From assembly GCA_016213845.1 (NCBI GenBank), contig JACQZN010000049.1:1-64000 (forward strand): a stretch of 64,000 nucleotides of DNA. The letters are read 5' to 3'. Shown here piece after piece: positions 1-11,100 of the stretch (the stretch's first letter is position 1; each line of letters opens with the position of its first letter). This DNA comes from Candidatus Wallbacteria bacterium (lineage in GTDB: Bacteria > Muiribacteriota > UBA6191 > JACPRK01). Position numbers and translations under genes: made by a program. The notes under the pieces were generated by a model that was given only the letters and a program-made list of their open reading frames with translations, was not told the DNA's origin and searched no databases.

Positions 1-96
1 CCGCTGCTGCCGTGGCCGCCGCTGCCCCCGCTGCTGCCGTGGCCGCCGCTGCTCTCACTGCCCCCGCCGCTCCCGTGTCCGCCGCTGCCGCCCTCG
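1..96. repeat. Degenerate tandem repeat coding for Gly/Ser/His tail
   Basis: A unit of about 27 bp containing ctgctgccgtggccgccg appears near-perfectly at 1-27 and again at 28-54, then degenerates. It lies inside the pilin-like gene, where the other strand encodes GGHGSSGGS-type peptide repeats. It continues off the window edge, so the copy number is unknown. Confidence 0.6.
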
Positions 97-488
97 GAGC
101 CGCCACCCGGCGTCCCGCCCTGGGCACCCGGACTGCCGGGTCCCGTGCCGGCGCCGTCATTCTCCTGGGGCTCGCCCGGCGGTGCGCCATCCTCTCCGTT
201 GCCGACGCCGTTGTTCCCGTTGCTTCCGCTACCGGAGCCGCCGACCCCACCGCCGTCACCGTCTTCCTCGCTCGATTCGCCCGAGTCCGAACTGCCCGAG
301 CCCGTGTAGGCCAGGATGTTGTCCGCCGACGTCTGCAGCGTGGCGCTTGCGCGGGTTCCAATCAACTGGAACGTAGTCAAGGCCAGCCCAGCAAAGAACG
401 CCAGTAGCAGCACATACTCTGTAATGCCTGCGCCGCGCCGGTTCCAAACCTGCGGATGCTTCACTGCCAGACCTCCAACATCGGTCAT
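1..488 (-). CDS. Flp-type pilin-like secreted protein with Gly/Ser/His-rich tail (C-terminus beyond window)
   Basis: The frame opens with ATG at 488-486 and stays open to the window edge, so the C-terminus is missing. Residues about 17-40 read RRGAGITEYVLLLAFF, a class III (Flp/TadE-like) prepilin signal. Cleavage after Gly would leave Glu at +5 and Tyr at +6, followed by a hydrophobic helix. After about 35 more residues the protein becomes acidic and then almost entirely Gly/Ser/His/Asn, with short repeats such as GGHGSSGGS. Flp pilins are usually 50-70 residues, so this one is at least 162 residues and unusually tailed. It is divergent from the ATP-grasp gene. Processing by a prepilin peptidase is inferred. 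Confidence 0.6.
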   Translation of the reverse strand, partial: MTDVGGLAVKHPQVWNRRGAGITEYVLLLAFFAGLALTTFQLIGTRASATLQTSADNILAYTGSGSSDSGESSEEDGDGGGVGGSGSGSNGNNGVGNGEDGAPPGEPQENDGAGTGPGSPGAQGGTPGGGSEGGSGGHGSGGGSESSGGHGSSGGSGGHGSS

Positions 489-578
489 GATAACCCAGGA
501 ACCGCGACACCGCAGCCCACTCGACCCATTCGGTGATTCGTGGTACAGATCGAGAGCACACGCCACCGAGGAGGCATC

Positions 579-1991
579 GTGACTAGCCGCTCCTTCGAAG
601 TCGAGCCCCACGACGACACTCACCCGCTCGAGGCCGAGGCTGCTGCCCGGTTCATCGCCCTGGCGCCATCGGAACGGGAGCGGCTGATGGACCGACTCGA
701 GCACGAGCAATGGGCCCGCGGCTTCACCTACGAGCGCGACGGCAAACCAGGCCTGATCTCGCTGGGAACGATGCCGATCGTGCTCGCAGATTCGCTTGCG
801 AGCCGGCTCTTCGAAGTGGCCATGGCGGTTCGTCGCTTGATGGCAAACCTGCCCGATCTTTGGCTCGCCAGCGAGAGGGTCCGCCGGCTGATGCCGTTCT
901 CCGAGTCGGAGGCTCGCTGGATTCGTGACACGTGGACCCCCGCCCATCATCGCGCCCAGGGTATCGTCTCCCGCCTGGACGCCGACATCAAGCTCAGCGG
1001 CGAAGGCGCTGCGTCGACTCGATTCTTCGAGTACAACGGAGTGGCCTGCGGCGGCCTCTACTATGCCGAAGTCGCCGAGACACTGGCCGAGCAGGTCCTG
1101 CTGCCCGAGCTCGGGCTGAGCGGGTTGCGCCGCCCTCCCCGAATCCCCCAGATGATCTCGAATGAGCTGCGACGGCAGGCCACCGCCATCGGCCGGTCCG
1201 GCAATCGGGTACTGCTGCTGGAGAACAAGGACTGGGACAGCGGAATCACCGAGGCCCCGCAGTTCGTGCGAATCTGGCGCGAGCTGGGCCATGAGGCCGT
1301 GATTGCCGATCCCCGAGACCTCGAGCTCAGGGGCGACGACATTTTCTTCGAGGGCATCGCCTACGACCTCTTCTATCGCCACATGGAGGTCAGGGACCTC
1401 CTGGACCTGGAGGAAGTCCGTCCCCTCGATGCCGCCCGTCACGCGTTTCGAACCAATCGGGTCGTCAGCTCGCTTTCGGGGGAGTTCGATCACAAGTCCG
1501 CCTGGGAGGTCCTCGACGATCCGGCCAACGCCGGTTTCTTCTCTACGGCGGACCTGGCGCTTGTCACGCCGCATGTTCCCTGGACACGTGTCGTCCGGCC
1601 CTGCCGGACCCGCCTTCCCGACGCCTCCGAGGGGGATCTCTTGGCCTACCTCTCGAGAAGCCGCCAATCACTGGTCATCAAACCAAATCGAGAGTGCGGC
1701 GGCGTCGGCGTGACAATGGGTCCGCGCACCACCGATTCCGAGTGGTCCACCGCCATTCAGACCGCACTCGCGGCCCCGGGCGAGTGGGTCGCGCAAGCCC
1801 TGATCGCCAACGCCTCTAAGCGGTTCCCCGTGCCCGACTCCGATTCCGGTTACCAGGTCTCCCCGCGCTACGTCGCCTACGGTTTTGCCGCTACTCGAGA
1901 CGGTCTTGGCTGCCTGGGCCGTTACAGCAGCAGCCCCGTCGTCAACGTGAGCATGGGTGGCGGCATCGTCCCCGTGATGCGCGCGCCCTGA
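579..1991 (+). CDS. ATP-grasp-like protein (circularly permuted ATP-grasp type)
   Basis: The product is 470 residues. I chose GTG at 579 because a GAGGAGG box (568-574) precedes it at ordinary spacing; the in-frame ATG at 540 has no such box. Near residues 130-165 is a segment with RLDADIKLSGEG and FFEYNG, resembling the substrate and metal part of circularly permuted ATP-grasp proteins. The segment VIKPNRECGGVGVTMG near residue 370 looks like the ATP-grasp nucleotide lysine and glycine loop, and WVAQALI follows it. This family ligates amines or amino acids to carboxylates using ATP. The substrate cannot be read from the sequence. The gene stands alone, divergent from the pilin-like gene, and ends at a terminator. 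The family call is by motif only. Confidence 0.55.
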   Translation: MTSRSFEVEPHDDTHPLEAEAAARFIALAPSERERLMDRLEHEQWARGFTYERDGKPGLISLGTMPIVLADSLASRLFEVAMAVRRLMANLPDLWLASERVRRLMPFSESEARWIRDTWTPAHHRAQGIVSRLDADIKLSGEGAASTRFFEYNGVACGGLYYAEVAETLAEQVLLPELGLSGLRRPPRIPQMISNELRRQATAIGRSGNRVLLLENKDWDSGITEAPQFVRIWRELGHEAVIADPRDLELRGDDIFFEGIAYDLFYRHMEVRDLLDLEEVRPLDAARHAFRTNRVVSSLSGEFDHKSAWEVLDDPANAGFFSTADLALVTPHVPWTRVVRPCRTRLPDASEGDLLAYLSRSRQSLVIKPNRECGGVGVTMGPRTTDSEWSTAIQTALAAPGEWVAQALIANASKRFPVPDSDSGYQVSPRYVAYGFAATRDGLGCLGRYSSSPVVNVSMGGGIVPVMRAP

Positions 1992-2046
1992 GCCGGCAGG
2001 CACCGGGCAACGCTCGGGCTGAGCATGCCGAAGCCCGCCCCTAAAA

Positions 2047-2078
2047 GAGGCCGCCGGAGAGTGCTCTCCGGCGGCCTC
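2047..2078. terminator. Rho-independent terminator between convergent genes
   Basis: A perfect 14-bp inverted repeat (2047-2060 and 2065-2078, gaggccgccggaga arm) surrounds a 4-base loop. On the minus strand it is followed by TTTT (2046-2043), a short U-tract, so it should stop transcription of the 24-kb minus-strand gene run. It may also act on the plus-strand ATP-grasp gene that ends at 1991, although the plus side has only gttct after the stem. Confidence 0.85.
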
Positions 2079-2100
2079 GTTCTACAACCGAATCGCGTAA

Positions 2101-5100
2101 CTACTGGTTGCTCTCGAGCGTGAGCGGCGCGCTCTGCGGGCTGCCCAGCAGGTAGCCCATCCCACGCCGGATCTCGAAGGAGCCCGTCGAACCCGGGACG
2201 AACGGCTGGAACGTGCCGCGGCCCGTCGCCGGGTCGCGGCCCGTCTGCACCACGAAGGAGGCACCGAGCTGCTCGGCAAGATCGCGTGAGTCGTGGTTCT
2301 CGGGAACGTCTCTGGGATACCCGATGGTGTTGACGCCACGACCGACCTCTCGATCCGCCTGTTCCTCCTCCCACTGGACGCCGCGGAACTGGAATTCCCG
2401 CTCGGTCCGATTTCCGCGACTGCAGATGTAACCTTCGTTACCCGTGACATTGAAGCCCGGCGTCAGGTCCGGCAGGAAGACGCGGAACCGCGGCTGTCCG
2501 TCGGCTCCAGTCTCCGTGCGAACGACCCAGTCGAGCCCCATGTCACGCGAAAGCGCTCCTGCATCGTAGTCCGTGCCGTCATTCGTGACCGGCCGCAACG
2601 GAACCGAGATCAGATTGACGCCCGGGAGCAGATCGATTCCCACGGGCGGCTCAAGCTTGGAGCGGAAATCTCTCTCATGCTCGCCCGCTGCGATTCCGCG
2701 GCGACCGATGCTGAACACCGGCGGGGCCACGGCCACCGAAACGCCGCCTGTGGTTGTGAGGCGCGCCTCGAACTTGTCACCAGGCGCTGCGACCGCCGTC
2801 TCTGCGCTGGTGAACTCCACGGAATACCGGCCCGTAGCGCGGTCGACCTCGGAGGCGACCTCCAGCCCGCGCGTCACGTTGCGAATCGTCAGCGTCAGTG
2901 GCTCCGTCGGGACCTCGCCTCGAGGCGCCGATCGGACCTTTCCGTAGATCGCAAGCCTGTCGGTGTCCTCCACGGCGTCTTCCAGGTAGATGGACCGTCG
3001 GGCCGTGTTGCTGAGTCCCCGGCCGATCGCCTTGAGAGCGATCTCGTTACGGCCGGGCTTCAACCTCTTGGCGTCCAGCGCGAAGCTCTCGCCCACGCCG
3101 ATGGTCCGCGGCGGATTGCCCAGGGACCAGACCAGGCGTCGTCCGGAGAGCCGGTTGCCGTCTTCGTCCGTACCCTGGCCTCGGAACTCGATCTTGTCAT
3201 CCGGGAAGAACCGCGCGTTCTCGTCGGGCTTCAAGATCTCGACCGTCACGTCTTCCTTGGCTGGAGGTGCCGTCAGCAAGTCCTGCGTGATCTCTCCGGC
3301 CTGCACTTCACCTGCTGTCACTACCCGGCTAGCCGGGTCGGAAACCTGCAGCCGCTCACCCTTGTCCGAGAGCACCTCGAACACGAGTGTGTCACCGTCC
3401 ACTACCAGGAAGCGGTTGGCGCCGAGACCGCCGAAGGTAGTGCTGAAGCTCCCATCCTCAGACGACGAGGACGGAGTGACCGAGGGCGAAGACACGGCCC
3501 GGCGCGCCTTGTTGATGGCGCGAACCTTGAAGCCCGGGCCGACCGGGTTACCGGAGGAGTCGAGCACCAACCCGTTCACCACGAACTGGGTCGCACCGAT
3601 GCGCCGCTCGCCAACGCTGATCTCGAGCGTGACCTGGTTGTTCCCGGTGTTCTGCTCCACGTTCGACGGGTCGGAGGAGTCGATGCGCACGACCACCTTG
3701 TGCTGCCCGACCGACGCGAACGCCGGCAGGGGCAAAGGTCCGACCTTTCGCACCTGCCGTGCACCGATGCCATCCAGAGTGAAGACCGTCGTGGGCGTGG
3801 TCGGCAGGGCGCCGTCCGCGCTGGCTTCTGGATCGACATAGGCCCTCAAGACGCAGCCGGGAGACCCGGTCGCGCCCCGATTCGCCAGCAAGACACCCAG
3901 ATCCAGCGGCTGTCCCTGCTCCGGGTCCCCGGGGACCACGGCAGCGTGCTCAATGACCAGGTCGTAGCCGCTGGCTTCAGTACCGCTGACGAAGAACTCG
4001 TGCACGCGGGTGTTGTTCTCTTCCACGATTTCGCCAATCGCGTTGCCGTCGTCGACGAACACCACGACGTTGTGCTGTCCCTCGGTGAGCGGTCCGAACG
4101 TGACCGGCTTGAGCGGGAAGACCGAATCGGGCGCCATGTGATCGATCGTCAGTGTCGTCAGCAACGTGCCGTTGGACGCCGCCGTTCGATCCAGGTAGAG
4201 GCTGACCGTAAACGTCGTCACCGGAGTGCCGCCCCGGTTGGCGACCGCGGTCTTGACCTCGATGGTGTCCGAAGTGCCCGGGCGGAACGGATTGATCTGC
4301 ACCAGCGCCGGCACGAGGTCCGTGCGGGCAAACCGATCGTCGGTGACCCGGCCGACGCCGAAGGGCGCGGGCCTGGAGTTGTTACCTTCCTCCTGCTCGT
4401 CGACCTCATTGCCCGTGTCGACGGATAGGACCAAGTCATAGCGACCCTCGGGGAGCGGACCGAAGTTCACCGGCGGGATCGGGCGCCCCGTGAAGGGCGG
4501 CAGATTCTCGACGGTCCCGGTTGCAATGACCGTGGCGGAGGCGTTCTGCCGGAACAGCAGGTCCGCCTGCTCCACGTGCGTCTCGAGCCTCAGCTCCCAA
4601 TTGAACTTCGCAGCGGGGGCGCTGCCGCCGTTGCCGACGGAGAAGAACGCAGTCAGTTCGGTCGAGCTGGTCGCGATCTCCGGCTTCACCGAAATCGGTC
4701 CCGGCACGATGTCGGCCTTGTCCTGACGCCCGGCGAAGGACTTGACCCCGATGAGGTAGGTTCCCGTCTGGAAGGAGAACGGAGCCGAAACGATGGCGTA
4801 GTAGGGACCGTCGTCCTCGGCCTGGAAGCTCACGTGGGACCCGCGTCCCTGTCCGAGGTCCCTGCGAATGGCCCGGCCCGTCTTGTCGCGAATCTCGAGG
4901 ATCGAATCGAAGAGGCCCTCGAGACCCACACCCACTTCGTAGAACTTCCCGGTCGCCGTCGCAAAGACGAAGACGTCACGATCTCCCAGCGGCTGCTTCT
5001 TCTGCAGTCCGGCCATGATGGGCGGCACGTCGACCGCCAGTCCATCGCGCCCGGGCTGCACCTCGGCGATGTTGTCCGCATGGTCATCTTGCTCGGCCTG

Positions 5101-8100
5101 GCCAGCCAGGATCTGCACGGGGACCGGGCTATCCAGGAAGTTGTTCTGCTTGTCGAACTCCGGAACCACGTTCTCGGGGTCGATGGCCATCGCGATCGTG
5201 TACTGGCCTGCGGTCAGCTCGGGCGGCAGCTTCACGACCGTCGCCGTTCCGAACGGTGTCGAGGCAGCCGCTTCGAGGTGGACTTTCACTCGCCCGATCG
5301 GCAGGTAGCGTCGCACCTCACCGTCGCTGGCCACGTTGAGTGCTTGACCGGTCTGGAACGTAAAGTTCTGGTCGGGCTGAGCCATGAAGATCACGTGGAA
5401 GTCGACCGGCCGGCGGATGTTCTCGCCTCGACCACTCCACTTGATCGTGAAGTCCTGACCCGCGGTGCCTTGCGACTGGCCAAACACGCCCGTCGCCACC
5501 AGGTCCGGAATCTCCTTGAGGTACTCAGGCGTGGTCACCTCGAGCGGGTTGGCCGAAAGGACCTTGTTGTTGCCTCGGGTCTCGGCCAGCTCGGGGAGTC
5601 GGCCGTCGGGGTCGACGACCATTGCGATGAAGTAGGGGCCGGGGCGGACGAACGGCGGGATGTTCGTCTCGAACCGGAGCTCCCGAACCTCCTCGCCGCC
5701 GATGCCCGGCACCGGCAACCGTCCCATCGGGAAGTTCTCGCCCACGACCGGGGCGGCCGCGCCGTCGCTCGACAGGATCTGTTCCCGCGTAGCGAAGAAA
5801 GCCACGTCGAAGCCGATCGGGACTGCCTGGGTCGTCACATTCTCGACCTGCCCGGTCACCAGCAACCGCTCTCCGGGGAAGGCAGCTGAGGCTGTCGGAC
5901 TGGCCGGCCTGGCGGAAACCGAAAGCGCAGCCAGATCGACGAGCTTGCCGCCTGAGGTCGGCGCCGTGATGGCCAGGGGTGCGAAGCTGCGCGCGACATT
6001 GTTGCGCTCATCGGTCTCCGCGACCAGGTTGCCACTGTCGACGACCATGCCCAGGAAGTAGCTTCCGGGCTTGAAGAACGGCGGCAACGGGAACTGCCCC
6101 GTCACCACTCGAGACTCACCCGCCGCCAGTGACGGGACAAACTGGGTCCCGAAGGCGAAGTTACCGAGCTCGATCGTGCTCTGAGTGGACAGCACGAACG
6201 ACACCCCGAATCCCGGGCTGGGGTTGGCACCCCGGTTGACTACCTCACCCGCGATCGGCATCAGCGCGCCGAGCTCGGCCGAGGTCGGCCCAGTGACGCC
6301 GACGGCGACCAGGTCGGTCACGCCTGCTTGCTGATCGCCGACGGTCATCGCGCCGAGGGAATCGACGACGTTGTCACCCTCGTTCGTCTCGAACACGAAG
6401 TTCTCGGGATCGACCCGCATCTGGACCTTGTACCCTCCCGGCCGCAGCGGCGGGAGAGGCACGGCCAGGGTCCTGGTGACCGACTCGCTCGGCGAGAGGT
6501 GGTCGACACCGGCTCTTCCCAGGTGAATGAAGTCCGTGAACGTGCCGATCTGCCCACCACCCACGAGCGAGAACTCGAGGGCGAAGGGCCGGAACACCTC
6601 GAAGGTCGAGCCGTTCCTGACCTGCCCTGCGATGCCGAGCACGCTCCCTGGCTGCCCCTGGGAAGGCGGGTTGAGCACGGAGACTGCAACCAGGTTTGGC
6701 TGCCCGCCCGAGGTGCTGCCGGAAATGGGAAGCGGGAACGGATTGGGCGAGCGGTTGTTGTGGTGCGGTTCCTGGATCCGGAAGTTCGGATCGATCACAT
6801 ACGACAGCGCGTACTTGGGAGTCACGCCCGCCATCGTCGGAAGCGGCGGCACGAAGAGCGTCACCGTCGTGAAGACGGAGGTGTCCTGCCCGGAGGGATT
6901 GACCCGCACGCTGGTGGTGAGCGCCTGGAACTCGCCCGAATCGGTGAAGAACTGGAAGGCCAGAGGAACGTCGATCGCCGTCTGCAGTCCCCGGGCGATG
7001 AAGAAGGCCGTGGCCTGGATCTGCGAACCGACGGTCACCGGGCTGAGAGGACCGCGGATCTCCCGGTTGTCCAGGTCGAGGAACTGGGTGGCGCCGCTGC
7101 CGAAAACGCTGACGCGCTGGCGGGAGAAGCGGGAGTTGTTGCTCTCGTCGAGCTCGGGGATCTGGCGATCATGGTCCGCGTACATCGCCAGCAGATACTG
7201 GCCGGGCGCCACCGTGGCGGGCACAGGGAAGTGGCCGAAAACGGGGCGCGTGGTGCCGGGCTGCATGCCCTCTCCCACGAACGTGGCGCCCAGGAAGACC
7301 AGGCCGGTCGACTCGTCCTGACTGTCGAGCGGCGCGTCGGAGGCCGTCAGTGCAAACCCGACCGGGAACCCGGGCGCAAAGCCCGTGTTCTCCCGGTTGG
7401 CCACGACGCCCCGGACAGCGATGAAGCCGCCGGCCTGCGCCGTCGTATCGCCACCGCACTCGAGCGAGACCAGGTCGGGCAGGGCAGTGGAGGCCGTGCC
7501 GCCGATGTCCGTCGTGTTCGGCGCGCCGCGCTCGTTATCGCCCTCGTTCGACTCGTTGACGAAACCCTGCGAATCGGCGAGAGCCGCGACCTTGTAGAGA
7601 CCTGGAGCCATGAACCCGGGCACGAAGAACTGGGTGGTCACGGGCGTCCCGGAGTTGGCGGCCAGTCCCGGAAGCGGAACCTCGCCCAGGAAGAAGCGGC
7701 GGGAATCTCCCGTGACCGCGCTCGAGGAGGCCAGGTTGAAGGCGACCGCGAAGCGTCCGGCGGGTGCAGAGCCCGTGTTCGTCACCTCCGCACTCACCGA
7801 GATCATCTGACCGATCGTGGCGGTGGACGGGCCGCCGACCGCCGTGAAGGTGAGATTCGGTGCGTTCACCGTCTGGCCGGAGCCGACGTTGATTCCGCGG
7901 AAACTTCGGATGGAGTTGTTGAACTCGTTGGACTCGCCAATGAGCTTGCCCGGGTCGGCCTCGAGCCGCAGGAAGTAGAAGCCAGCCGGTAGATCGAGCG
8001 GCAGTTGTACCGTCTCGGTCGACCTGAAGGCCCCTCCGGCGCTCAAACCGGGAGCGAAGAACTTCTTCAGGAACCGCGGCGCCATGGGCGTCGCCGAGTT

Positions 8101-11100
8101 CGGATCCGAATCGAGCAGCAACCCGACCTCGAACTGCGGGACCGAAATCGTGCCGACGTTCTTGACGACGACACCGGCTTCGATCGGCTGGCCGGCCTTC
8201 GCGTCGAAGATTCTCGGACTGACCTCTGCGGCCGCGAGATCGGGCTGCTGGTCGCCGATGGTCTGCCCCGTGCGGATCGACACCGCACCGGCGCTGACCA
8301 GGTAGTTGTTGAGCTCGTTGCCCTCAGCGACACCGAAGCTGGGATCGTCGGCACCGGCCGCCGGGAAGTAGGTGCCCTCACCTACATTTGCCGGCAGAGT
8401 GACAGACTGGAAGACGTCGAAGGATTGGCCCGGCTGCAGACCCGGCACGACCACGTCGGCCAGCCGGCTGCCGTAGGGCGGACCTCCGTTGGCAGGCAGG
8501 AACTGGTTCAAGGAGAAGCCGAAGCCGACCCGGAACGAACCGGCTGCGGCGCGGCCCTGGTTGAGGATGGTCGCGTTGAACGGATACTGGCCGCCCGGCG
8601 TGCCCGTGCTGGGCCCTCCGACCGCCGTCACGATCAGGTCCGGCTTGTCCCCGCCGCCGCCGTTTTGGGGCGGCTGGACGGTGACGGAGGAGCCGGAACG
8701 GATCTGATTGTTCGACTCGTTGAGCTCCGCGACACGATTCCCGGGGAGGTCCACGTCGAGTCTCAGGAAGAACTCGCCCGCCACGAAAGTGGGGACGATC
8801 CGATCGGTCGTGAAGTTGAGCGGGGTGCGGCTGGCCAGCCCAGGGAAGAACTGCTCACCGAGCACGATCGGGGCCGCGGTGGAGTTCGTCGCGGACTGAA
8901 GCAAGAACTGAACACCGAACGGACCGGACGCGCCCGAGCCGGCGTTCTCGACGGCTGCGGAGATCGTGAGGGTGCTGCCGGCGGTGGTCACCGGCGACCC
9001 GCCGACCGCGACGGCCACGAGATCCGGTCCCGTGCCCGTGGTTGTTGTCGAGCCCCGGACCTGCGTTCGGTTCGGCGAGAAGACTGTGTTGTTGTCGTAG
9101 GTCAGCTCGCCGAAGACCTTGGCGGGATTGGCCACTGCGACGACGAAGTAGTCGCCGGGGGACACGTTCTGCGGCACGAACACGGAAGCCGAGAACTGAT
9201 CGGAGCCGGTCGCAGGCAACGTGGGCCTGATGATCGGCTCGCCCAGCGGCACATCGCCACCGGCACCGGCGGCAGCCGGCGGGTTGAAGATGGAATCCGA
9301 AGAGAGAAAGAAACGCACCGCCCAGTCCGGAGCGGGGCCACCGCCCGCGTTGTGGAAGGCACTGGAGACAGAGAGGAGCGCGCCCGCGGAGGTCACCGGG
9401 GCAGGCGAAACGGAGTCGGCCACGAGATCCGGAGGCTGGAAGTTCGGCTGCGCCGCGATCCGCGTGGCGTTGAGACTCGAAACATCGTTGTTGTTCTCGT
9501 CGATCTCGGCGACCTCGTTGAATCGGTCTGCCGCCATCAGCGTGAAGTAGGCGCCCGCGGCCAGCGACGCCGGAATCTTGGGGCTGGTCGTGATCACGTC
9601 AACGGCGCCTGCCGCCAGCGCCGGCCGGCGCATCTCGGCGATCACCAGGTCGGAAGGAGCCGACGGATTGGGCGGATCGAACTCCGTGTCCGTGGAAAGC
9701 GCGAAGCCGACCCCGAAACCTCCGGAAGCGGCGGTGCCAGCATTGCGGACCTCCACCCGGAGACCGAACGGGGACCCGGCGGTGGCCGTCTCGGGCGCCG
9801 TCAGGTTCTGCGACACCAGGTCGGGCCGGTCGCCTGTGGTCTGACCCTGCACAAAGAAGGGCTGGGCCGTGAAGCGTGTGTTGTTCGCCTCGTTGGTCTC
9901 CGTCACGTTCTTGGTGACGTCCGCCACGAGCGCCACGTAGTACTCCCCGGGCGGCAAGTCACCCGGCAGCTTGACATCCGTGGCGAAGGTCGAGACCGCG
10001 AGCGAGCCCAGAGGCGGTCGCGGCAACGGCGCCAGGAAGAGAGGCCTGTCCCCCGGGTTTCCCGCGGAGGGAAGATCGAAGAGCTGGTCCGTGGACAGGA
10101 AGAACTGCACCCCGAAGCCCGGTGCTCCGCCCGAACCGCCATTCTTGATGCCACCACCGACGTTGACCGTGGCACCGGCCGTCGGCGTGGTGGCGCTGGT
10201 GATGGTCACGCCCTCGACCACGAGGTCCGGACTGCCGCTCGGCGTCTGGTTATTGATCTGAGTGGCATGGGTAGCGCCCCGGACGTTGTCGGCCTCGTTG
10301 GTCTCGGTGATCAGCTGGGCGGCATCGACGACCGCGAAGACGACATACTGGCCGGGCTGCAGATCGCTCGGCAGACCCAACGTCAGCGTGAGGTCCCGCG
10401 ATTCGGCGGGGGCGAGGCCCGCGAAGGGGATGTTGTCCCCGAACGGCCGGTCACCCGTGCCGCCTGCACCGGGCGGGTTGAAGACGGTGTCCGTGGAAAG
10501 CAGGAACCGCACGGCGAAAGGTCCCGCCGCCGTACCACCCAGGTTGCGGAATCGAGCGCCGACGAAGATGTTTCCCGGGACGGTCGCCGAAAACGCGGCG
10601 TCGACGCTCTCCATCGCCAGGTTGATTCCGGCAGGCGGCTGCGTCGTGCCCGGCTTGATCTCGAAGAGGTCCTGGCGCACGAACTTGTTGTTGGCGGTGG
10701 TCGATGGGCTGTCACCGGAGCTCTGCGGGTCGATGAAGACGCCGATGGCATAGTGGCCCGTCGTCACGTTCTGCGGAAGCGTCGCCGTCAGCGGAATCTC
10801 TCGCCTGGGATTCTCGGGCGAGATCGGACCCAGCGGGCCCTCGGCCAGGAGCCCCTCGAAGAAAGGCGAATCGCGGCGGATGAAGACCTTGACGACGGTC
10901 TGGTTGGAAGTCGCGGAGCCCATGTTCTCCACGCTGGCCGTGACCGGGAAGCTCTCGCCAATCGTCGCAGCGAGAGGTGCCTGCAGTCCCGTGGCCGCCA
11001 GATCGATTCCCGGAAGGCCGGGACCGCCGCCAGCAACCAGCTGGATGGCGCGTGTGGCCCGATTGTCCGGCGTCGTCAGCGGGGTCTCGTTGACCGACCG

